In this document: positions 1-4,386 of the stretch, in pieces
How the letters are laid out: each line of letters opens with the position of its first letter
Position numbering within the stretch: position 1 is the first letter of the stretch
DNA from: an uncultured Clostridia bacterium
GTDB lineage: Bacteria > Bacillota > Clostridia > TANB77 > CAG-508
Reading direction: 5' to 3'
Assembly: GCA_948585895.1 (NCBI GenBank)
Contig: CAPBNZ010000022.1
Location: 1-9,064, forward strand
DNA: 9,064 nucleotides
The notes under the pieces: model-generated
What the model was told of the DNA's origin: nothing
The model's input: the letters and a program-made list of their open reading frames with translations, nothing else
Databases searched by the model: none
Made by a program: the position numbers and the translations under genes

Positions 1-257
1 TCTTTATATATACTCTCTTTAAAATCTACTATTTTAACATCACTATTAAATATTTCTTTGTCTAATTCATCTCTATAATTAAAATCTTTAATTATATTTT
101 GATATAGGCAAAATATTTGATTCGGTAATTGTTTTAAATAGCACCAATGACAAAGTTGTAAGAACTTATTATCATATCCTTGCAATTTAAAATCCCTTTT
201 ATTTCCTAATAAAATTACATTATCTAAATGTATTTCAATTGCGTTTTCAAATTTCAT
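1..257 (-). CDS. Start of a gene paralogous to the 338-aa gene (cut by the window edge)
   Basis: The frame is open from ATG 257 through base 1 (85 codons plus two bases) and continues outside. It is supported by a good ribosome site (AAGGAG at 269-264), an 11-base overlap with the preceding stop, and similarity to that protein. Aligned from their first Met, 10 of the first 23 residues are identical without gaps (MKFENAIEI, NVILLGNK). Further on, HWCYLKQLPNQIFCL matches NWCRLKDKPDQLICL after a one-residue shift. Cysteines at 36, 39 and 50 are visible; C39 and C50 are shared with the neighbour, C36 is not, so a metal site is not supported. The function is unknown. Being a tandem paralogue in the same operon suggests a multi-copy or hetero-oligomeric component. 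Confidence 0.75.
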   Translation of the reverse strand, partial: MKFENAIEIHLDNVILLGNKRDFKLQGYDNKFLQLCHWCYLKQLPNQIFCLYQNIIKDFNYRDELDKEIFNSDVKIVDFKESIYK

Positions 258-1263
258 TTGTATCTCCTTGATCTTCATTTTCTAATTCTTGATTTGTAAT
301 ATTACAAATTATTCCTTTATTTTCATTATGAATTATTTCATCTAATTGTTGTTCTAATGGCTTTAAATTTTCTGTATTTATACTAATTTCCGTTTTTCCG
401 TGTCTTAAAGCTTTTAAATTATTAATATCCACTTTTTCTCTATTTGCTTCATCATAAGATAAATTTAATAAATTTCGATTTATCGAAAATACTCCATTAT
501 AGAAATCAATAATGTCTGTTATATCTGCTTCAATTTTTATTTCTGTATTATCTTTTAATAATACTGTAATTGTCTTTTTATCTTTTAAAAATCTATTAAT
601 TTTCGCTATCTCATTATAAAAAGGGGGTGTTATTCCTAGTTCGTATTGTTTATATGCTAAAATCTTACACAAATCCACTTCGCTATAAACTAAATTCATA
701 ATAGTAGAAGGTTCTGTTAAGATTTTATTTTCTTTCATATCTATTTCTACTATTTTTTCTGAATAATAAGCAGAAGGTTTATATTTAAGTTTTGATTTGT
801 TTATTTCATCATAAATACAAAATGATGTATGAACTTTTGATTTTTGTTCTATACTTGCATTTTCATTAAAAAAATCAATGCCAATATCTGAAATCTTTAA
901 AAATTCTGGATTAGCATAATATTTGTTTCGATTTGCGTCAGTATATTCGTCTTTTTCAAAAAAATATGAAATATTATTGATATTTTTTCCAATAAAGCTA
1001 TTTAATTCCTTTTCTAACAATTCCATAAACTGCAATCTAATCATTTCTGTAATATTAACTATTGGTATTTCTTTTTCTTTTATCTCTTCTGATAATTTAT
1101 CACATTCTATATTTAAACATATTAATTGGTCTGGTTTATCCTTTAATCTACACCAATTTATTTTAAATTTTGCTTCATTCTTGAACCCCATATAAAGTTC
1201 TTCTTTATTTGCCAAAAGTTCTACTTCTCCAAAATCTATTATTGTTGCATTTTCTAATTCCAT
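247..1263 (-). CDS. Unrecognised cytoplasmic protein, paralogue of the next gene (338 aa)
   Basis: No family is recognised. There is no signal peptide or membrane span. The first 50 residues resemble the start of the following gene: ENAxxI, VxLLxNK (14-20) and the motif WCxLKxxPxQxxCL (37-50) occur in both at nearly the same positions. I call this a shared N-terminal domain. The rest is mixed alpha/beta, with a strand-rich stretch KTITVLLKDNTEIKIEADIT and a Glu/Asn-rich tail (NQELENEDQGDTNEI). The in-frame ATG at 1275 is possible but its weak upstream AGGG is four bases away; ATG 1263 has GGAGG and fits the paralogue. The gene begins 13 bases after the membrane protein stop, and its TGA stop overlaps the next gene by 11 bases, so the three are one translationally linked operon. 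This suggests that the products act together, perhaps on the inner side of the membrane protein. Confidence 0.78.
   Translation of the reverse strand: MELENATIIDFGEVELLANKEELYMGFKNEAKFKINWCRLKDKPDQLICLNIECDKLSEEIKEKEIPIVNITEMIRLQFMELLEKELNSFIGKNINNISYFFEKDEYTDANRNKYYANPEFLKISDIGIDFFNENASIEQKSKVHTSFCIYDEINKSKLKYKPSAYYSEKIVEIDMKENKILTEPSTIMNLVYSEVDLCKILAYKQYELGITPPFYNEIAKINRFLKDKKTITVLLKDNTEIKIEADITDIIDFYNGVFSINRNLLNLSYDEANREKVDINNLKALRHGKTEISINTENLKPLEQQLDEIIHNENKGIICNITNQELENEDQGDTNEI
264..269 (-). promoter_or_regulatory. Ribosome binding site of the truncated left-edge gene
   Basis: The minus strand reads AAGGAGATACAAATG: AAGGAG lies six bases before the ATG at 257, inside the end of the preceding gene. 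This supports a real gene start within the 11-base overlap. Confidence 0.75.
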
Positions 1264-1267
1264 TTTG

Positions 1268-1273
1268 TCCTCC
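1268..1273 (-). promoter_or_regulatory. Ribosome binding site that fixes the start of the 338-aa gene
   Basis: The minus strand reads ATGGAGGACAAAATG. GGAGG lies five bases before the second ATG (1263) and overlaps the first ATG (1275), so initiation at 1263 is favoured. The alignment with the paralogue that begins at 257 also starts at this Met. Confidence 0.75.
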
Positions 1274-1276
1274 ATA

Positions 1277-2308
1277 TTACCCTAATATAAAATCAATATA
1301 AGCACTATTTAGATATACATTTTTAGTAATCTTATCTTTCTTTATTTTGATAAGTATATTTTGATTTTTATTATAGAATCCATTTGTAGTTTTTATTGCA
1401 AACATATTTGTAACTGTTTTGTGTTTGTAATTACTTAAATTAATTGTATTGTGTTTCTTACTTAGTCTAACAACTCTTATTAATTTGAATCCATTGTCTG
1501 TTTTAACATATACTCTTGCTGTTGTTTTTCCTATACAATAAACAACTACTAATGCTATACCTAATCCACTTATAATTATTGTAGGAACTGTATAATCTTT
1601 TGTTTCTTCAATAATTTCAATTATTGGTTCTTCTTGAATTTTTTCATACTCTAATGTATATAAATAAATAGGATCTTTTCTTTCAACACTTCCTTCGTAT
1701 GTAACAGTTATTTCATAACTATAAGGATTATTTCTTGTTACTACTGCTTGATATATCATTGTACCTTTATAAGTTATTGGTACTTCTTGACCATCAATAT
1801 TTTCTGTTTCATCATTTTTCCAATTAACATTAATAAGTGAATATGTTACGCCACCTATAACTTTTTCTTTTTCAATATTATCTAAATCATTTTTGCTATA
1901 TTTATTAAAGTTAATTTTCTTTTCATCAATTGCTTCATATTTTCCATTGCTAATTGTTTTTATATCATAATCTTTCAAGGCAATTACACCAGAATACTCT
2001 TCATCTTCATAGTTTAGGTTATCTCCAAAGTGGCTTATAATAGATTCTTTTGTATTACTCTTAATTACATCTTTTTTATATGCTGTAACTATTTTTGAAT
2101 TTTCTGTATCATCTTCTTTAAAATAATTTGATAATTTGTACTTAGTTTCGTTCTCTTCCATTTCTTGCTCTATTGATGTTAAAAAACTACTTTCTTCTGA
2201 TTTTAAAATTGTTTTATTTATTGTTTTGTTATCTGTCGCATATACATTCGACATTAAACACATTGCTAATAGTCCTGTAACTAGACCACTCTTAATAATA
2301 CCTTTCAT
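1277..2308 (-). CDS. Secreted-then-anchored single-span membrane protein, function unknown (343 aa)
   Basis: I do not recognise the family. The N-terminus MKGIIKSGLVTGLLAMCLMSNVYA is a typical Sec signal peptide with a signal peptidase I site after VYA (residue 24). An Asp/Glu/Asn-rich outer domain of about 215 residues follows, with a beta-rich second half (GVTYSLINVNW, VPITYKGTMIYQAVV, YSYEITVTYEGSVE). Next is one hydrophobic span at about 241-260 (VPTIIISGLGIALVVVYCIG), then a strongly basic tail of about 80 residues inside the cell (RVYVKTDNGFKLIRVVRLSKK). This is type I topology. I start at 2308 because AGGAGG stands four bases upstream; the longer frame from 2329 would put that ribosome site inside the gene and add MLFLGGI before the signal peptide. 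It is the first gene behind promoter B and the leader terminator. No LPXTG anchor is present. A receptor or assembly role is only a guess. Confidence 0.8.
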   Translation of the reverse strand: MKGIIKSGLVTGLLAMCLMSNVYATDNKTINKTILKSEESSFLTSIEQEMEENETKYKLSNYFKEDDTENSKIVTAYKKDVIKSNTKESIISHFGDNLNYEDEEYSGVIALKDYDIKTISNGKYEAIDEKKINFNKYSKNDLDNIEKEKVIGGVTYSLINVNWKNDETENIDGQEVPITYKGTMIYQAVVTRNNPYSYEITVTYEGSVERKDPIYLYTLEYEKIQEEPIIEIIEETKDYTVPTIIISGLGIALVVVYCIGKTTARVYVKTDNGFKLIRVVRLSKKHNTINLSNYKHKTVTNMFAIKTTNGFYNKNQNILIKIKKDKITKNVYLNSAYIDFILG

Positions 2309-2327
2309 AATTCCTCCTAAAAACAGC

Positions 2328-2365
2328 AAAAAAGAAAGCTAGTTAAATTTCTCTAATTAGCTCTC
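2328..2365 (-). terminator. Intrinsic terminator within the 5' leader of the membrane protein gene
   Basis: On the minus strand GAGAGCTAATTAG (2365-2353) pairs with TTAACTAGCTTTC (2346-2334) over 13 positions, with one A-C mismatch and two G-T pairs. The loop is AGAAAT and the hairpin is followed directly by six T (2333-2328). There is no T-tract on the other strand, so it works only in the direction of the genes. It lies downstream of promoter B and only 10 bases before the AGGAGG ribosome site, so no promoter fits between it and the gene. It therefore either attenuates transcription from promoter B or only partly stops read-through from upstream. Confidence 0.72.
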
Positions 2366-2393
2366 TCATTCACATATAATTTTTGATATTAAT

Positions 2394-2422
2394 ATTTTAG
2401 CACTTGAAAAATTGAATGTATA
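2394..2422 (-). promoter_or_regulatory. Promoter B (for the membrane protein operon)
   Basis: The minus strand shows -35 TATACA (2422-2417), a 17-base spacer, TGC at 2402-2400 and -10 TAAAAT (2399-2394). The spacer sequence differs from promoter A while the repeats, -35 and extended -10 are kept, as expected for conserved function. Transcription would begin near 2387, about 79 bases before the start codon at 2308, and would run through the terminator at 2365-2328. Confidence 0.7.
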
Positions 2423-2451
2423 CTGCAGGATTTTGCAAACTTTTTGCAAAA
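2423..2451 (-). repeat. Helically phased TGCA-centred repeats upstream of promoter B
   Basis: This is the second copy of the repeat block. On the plus strand the TGCA cores begin at 2445, 2434 and 2424, again 11 and 10 bp apart, the third degenerate (TGCAG). With the flanking bases, 39 of the 45 positions from the preceding stop codon (TAA at 2462) to the C of the -35 box match the copy near 3590. It ends one base before the -35 box, as in copy A. Confidence 0.75.
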
Positions 2452-2459
2452 AATTATGT

Positions 2460-3158
2460 TTACTGAATGTTATATTCAAATATATCTTTTAGCTCTTTAT
2501 TATTTTTAGTTAAATATGTTAGTGTTTTTCTTCTAATACTTTCTTCTATATTCCTATTTGATTGTATATTTTTTTGTTCTCCTACCTTATCTATGGTATT
2601 AATTAATTTCATTATTGCATTCCAATATTCTTCTGATTTCTCTTTATTTGAATTATCTACTAATCTGCAATATTCTAAATTAAATAAGAAATCTCCAGTA
2701 TGTTCTATTAAATCATTTTTTATTAAAATTTCTTTTTCTATTTCATTGCAATTTCTTAAATTATTATCATAAAAATCATTTTCATACTTCATAATAGTTT
2801 TTATTACATTTTTATATCTACAATACTTTCTTGTTTCTCCTGTTTTATTTATTATATCAACTAAAAAACTCATACCTTGATATATTGGTTCTATCATATA
2901 AAGTTTTTCATCTTCTTGTTCATAATATAGACTATATTCTAGTAAAGTCATAAAAGAAAAACAAATCTGTTCTTTTATATCCATCAATTCATTGTATAGC
3001 AATTCCTCAAAACTATATCCTACTATGTTATATTTTTTAGCTCGTTTATCTAAAATTTTACATTTTACTAATGTTTTAGCAACATCTTCTATTGATATAG
3101 TTTTGTTACTTATTTTATAATAATTCATATAATCTGTTATTACATCTACTCTTAACAT
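2460..3158 (-). CDS. Unrecognised helical cytoplasmic protein (232 aa)
   Basis: I do not recognise a family. The second gene of the promoter A operon encodes an apparently all-helical protein without signal peptide or membrane segment. It is rich in Asn, Lys, Glu, Ile and Tyr. Visible segments are an N-terminal helical part (LRVDVITDYMNYYKISNK), a central aromatic stretch (SFMTLLEYSLYYEQED, IEPIYQGMSFLVDIINKTG) and a charged C-terminus (ESIRRKTLTYLTKNNKELKD). The frame can begin at 3179, but the ATG at 3158 has the proper ribosome site (GGAG, seven bases), so I use that start, giving 232 instead of 239 residues. The stop codon TAA (2462-2460) is the first base triplet of the second conserved promoter module. 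The link to the 83-aa gene upstream is by operon only; no function is inferred. Confidence 0.75.
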   Translation of the reverse strand: MLRVDVITDYMNYYKISNKTISIEDVAKTLVKCKILDKRAKKYNIVGYSFEELLYNELMDIKEQICFSFMTLLEYSLYYEQEDEKLYMIEPIYQGMSFLVDIINKTGETRKYCRYKNVIKTIMKYENDFYDNNLRNCNEIEKEILIKNDLIEHTGDFLFNLEYCRLVDNSNKEKSEEYWNAIMKLINTIDKVGEQKNIQSNRNIEESIRRKTLTYLTKNNKELKDIFEYNIQ

Positions 3159-3163
3159 TGTAT

Positions 3164-3169
3164 CACTCC
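3164..3169 (-). promoter_or_regulatory. Ribosome binding site that fixes the start of the 232-aa gene
   Basis: The minus strand reads GGAGTGATACAATG: GGAG lies seven bases before the ATG at 3158. The longer frame's ATG at 3179 has only AAGAG two bases upstream, too close to serve as a ribosome site, and it lies upstream of this GGAG. Confidence 0.7.
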
Positions 3170-3187
3170 ATAATTTCATTACTCTTT

Positions 3188-3439
3188 TTAAATTCCATAA
3201 ATATTAGCTTTTAGTATAACTTTATTGATTTTGCTCGTGTCATTTAATGGTATTTCCCAACAGCTACCTAAAATAGACCTTCCTTTTATATATTCTTTTT
3301 TAGGTTCTCCTAATATTTTATATAGTCTTCTTTCTAAATCAACTCTATTTGTATAGATAGACATTATTTTTTCGCTATATAATACATTTATTGTTGTTTC
3401 TGTTTCACATTTATTAGCTTCTTTGTATATTTTTCCCAT
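3188..3439 (-). CDS. Small conserved-looking protein, function unknown (83 aa)
   Basis: I cannot assign this 83-aa protein to a named family. It is the first gene after promoter A. It has no signal peptide or membrane span and looks like a small compact cytoplasmic alpha/beta domain: strand TTINVLYSEKIMSIYT (15-30), helix RVDLERRLYKIL (32-43), a Lys/Gly turn, then GSCWEIPLNDTSKINKVIL (58-76). Two cysteines (11 and 60) are not arranged as a metal site. The ATG at 3439 has AGGGG seven bases upstream. The next gene starts 29 bases after its stop, so the two form an operon. The size and basic residues (several Lys and Arg around 37-56) would suit a nucleic-acid or protein adaptor, but that is only a guess. 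Confidence 0.72.
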   Translation of the reverse strand: MGKIYKEANKCETETTINVLYSEKIMSIYTNRVDLERRLYKILGEPKKEYIKGRSILGSCWEIPLNDTSKINKVILKANIYGI

Positions 3440-3462
3440 TGTAATCCCCTACTTTCTACCAT
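3388..3462 (-). CDS. Possible 24-codon leader peptide overlapping the 83-aa gene
   Basis: An ATG at 3462 follows AGAGGAG at a seven-base distance, a better ribosome site than that of the 83-aa gene (AGGGG, seven bases from its ATG at 3439). The frame runs 24 codons to TAA at 3388, is lysine- and glutamine-rich at its end (INVKQKQQ) and overlaps the first 17 codons of the 83-aa gene in another frame. It might be a coupling or leader peptide, or the ribosome site may simply load ribosomes nearby. There is no evidence for the peptide beyond the start signals. Confidence 0.22.
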   Translation of the reverse strand: MVESRGLQWEKYTKKLINVKQKQQ

Positions 3463-3521
3463 CTATTTACTCCTCTTTTGTAGCACTATATAAAATATAC
3501 TTATTATAAGCTAGTGTCCAT

Positions 3522-3550
3522 ATTTTAACACATCAATTTAAAAAAGTATA
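3522..3550 (-). promoter_or_regulatory. Promoter A (for the 83-aa and 232-aa genes)
   Basis: The minus strand shows -35 TATACT (3550-3545), a 17-base spacer and -10 TAAAAT (3527-3522), with the extended element TGT at 3530-3528. The -35 shares only three of six positions with TTGACA while the -10 is good and extended, the pattern of an activator-dependent promoter. Transcription would begin near 3515, giving a leader of about 75 bases before the 83-aa gene. The same elements with the same spacing occur at 2394-2422, which makes chance unlikely. Confidence 0.7.
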
Positions 3551-3579
3551 ATGCAAGATTTTGCAATGTTTTTGCAAAA
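3551..3579 (-). repeat. Helically phased TGCA-centred repeats upstream of promoter A (probable activator site)
   Basis: On the minus strand three copies follow each other: TTGCAAAAACA, TTGCAAAATC, TTGCAT. On the plus strand the TGCAA cores begin at 3573, 3562 and 3552, so steps are 11 and 10 bp and all three lie on the same helix face. They end one base before the -35 box. An identical arrangement recurs at 2423-2451. Position and phasing suggest an activator that touches RNA polymerase; the neighbouring Spo0A-like protein is the nearest candidate (inference). TTGCAA is itself palindromic, so repeat orientation cannot be decided. Confidence 0.75.
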
Positions 3580-3587
3580 TCTTATGT

Positions 3588-4358
3588 TTACATTTCTATA
3601 ATTTCTTTTCCAATCAATATAATCTGTTCTGTAATTGGTTTAGTTTTTACTTCAATAATACAATTGCCAATTTTACTTTTGCATTTTCTATGTCTTACTA
3701 CTGCTAATCCTGTAGTTATATTATCTTTCATTCTTCCTTTTGTTTCATTAAGAATCTTTGCTGTAGCGTCATATATGTAATTATAATCATTACTATTTTC
3801 TTTTATAGAAATATCATTGATTATGCAAAACATTATCATAGTCTTTAATTCTTCAAATCCTTTAAAATTTCTGCCATTTATAGTTAATGCTTTGTCTATT
3901 TTTAATGATATTTCTCTTTTAAAATTTTCCTTGCCTTCAAATTTATTTAATCCTTTATCTAAATTTGAATCATTTTGCTTTTGAACTTCTTCAAATTTTT
4001 TCTTTCTTGATTCATCATAATAGTTAAATACAATAGAAAAAGCAATTGCCCTTATATCTTCTGTTTTTGTGATTTCTTCTACTTTTTCTTGATTTCCTTT
4101 GATAATGCCCTTTTTTAAGTCTACTATAATTAGTTTTTCTGCTTTATTGTTTAAGTTCTTAACTATATTCATTCTTTGATTTTTAAATACTACAATTAAA
4201 ATATTTATATTTTCTATCTTATCAACTTTTTTAATATCATTAACTATTTGTGTATTTTGTTTAAAAAAGGTACATTCCTTTTCAATTGCATATTTTAAAT
4301 CATTTAAAATTTCAGTTTCCTTACTATAAATTACAATATTAACTACATTATTATTCAT
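3588..4358 (-). CDS. Spo0A-like DNA-binding regulator with degenerate receiver domain
   Basis: A 256-aa protein, about the length of Spo0A. The C-terminal half (about 147-254) aligns by eye with the Spo0A effector domain. FKGFEELKTMIMFCI (165-179) sits where Spo0A has IKGYLYLREAIMMVY. The helix NETKGRMKDNITTGLAVV (204-221) matches the recognition-helix segment TASRVERAIRHAIEVAW. VKTKPITEQI (237-246) matches TKAKPTNSEFI. The N-terminal part (about 5-110) has receiver-like strand spacing (NIVIYS at 7-12, INILIVVF at 51-58, KLIIVDL at 75-81). It lacks the acidic pair after strand 1 (YSKE instead of DD) and the phosphoacceptor Asp after strand 3, so it should not be phosphorylated in the classical way. 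The linker (112-145) is charged. I start at 4358: AGGAGA lies six bases upstream, whereas the in-frame ATG at 4394 overlaps hsdR and has no ribosome site. The gene begins 28 bases after hsdR, so co-transcription is likely. True Spo0A is excluded by the divergence. Confidence 0.68.
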   Translation of the reverse strand: MNNNVVNIVIYSKETEILNDLKYAIEKECTFFKQNTQIVNDIKKVDKIENINILIVVFKNQRMNIVKNLNNKAEKLIIVDLKKGIIKGNQEKVEEITKTEDIRAIAFSIVFNYYDESRKKKFEEVQKQNDSNLDKGLNKFEGKENFKREISLKIDKALTINGRNFKGFEELKTMIMFCIINDISIKENSNDYNYIYDATAKILNETKGRMKDNITTGLAVVRHRKCKSKIGNCIIEVKTKPITEQIILIGKEIIEM

Positions 4359-4363
4359 TATCT

Positions 4364-4369
4364 TCTCCT
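4364..4369 (-). promoter_or_regulatory. Ribosome binding site that fixes the start of the Spo0A-like gene
   Basis: The minus strand reads AGGAGA-AGATA-ATG. The spacing is ideal for the ATG at 4358 and unusable for the in-frame ATG at 4394, which lies upstream of it inside the end of hsdR. Confidence 0.8.
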
Positions 4370-4386
4370 GTGTAATAAAGAATATT

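Larger units (their letters stand above)
2309..2459. other. Intergenic region holding promoter B, leader and leader terminator
   Basis: It contains, in the direction of transcription, the repeat block, promoter B, about 20 bases of leader, the terminator hairpin with T-tract, and the AGGAGG ribosome site (2318-2313) four bases from the ATG at 2308. No other gene is visible. Confidence 0.75.
3440..3587. other. Intergenic region holding promoter A and the 5' leader
   Basis: The part nearest the Spo0A-like gene is the conserved promoter module, which begins exactly at that gene's stop codon. The part from about 3515 to 3440 is the untranslated leader. A weak imperfect hairpin (CACTA pairing with TAGTG around 3483-3515) has no T-tract and is not a terminator. 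A second strong ribosome site (AGAGGAG at 3470-3476) precedes a short overlapping reading frame that starts at 3462. Confidence 0.7.

Noticed and set aside
2235..2308. Lipoprotein signal (LAMC) in the membrane protein.
   Set aside because: Met directly before Cys is a poor lipobox, and a good signal peptidase I site (VYA) follows seven residues later.
2345..2370. A short leader peptide (ATG AGA GAG ...) overlapping the left arm of the leader terminator.
   Set aside because: It has only eight codons and no ribosome binding site.
3483..3515. Imperfect hairpin CACTA/TAGTG in the leader of promoter A as a terminator or riboswitch.
   Set aside because: The stem is weak, interrupted and not followed by a T-tract; no known riboswitch pattern is visible.
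2423..3579. The TTGCAA repeats as plasmid origin iterons or a CRISPR array.
   Set aside because: There are only three cores per site, spaced 10-11 bp with no spacers, and each block sits against promoter elements; no replication gene is visible.
2423..3579. Canonical Spo0A boxes (TGTCGAA) in the promoter modules.
   Set aside because: The repeats are TTGCAA-centred and do not contain the TGTCGAA core, so classical Spo0A binding is not supported.
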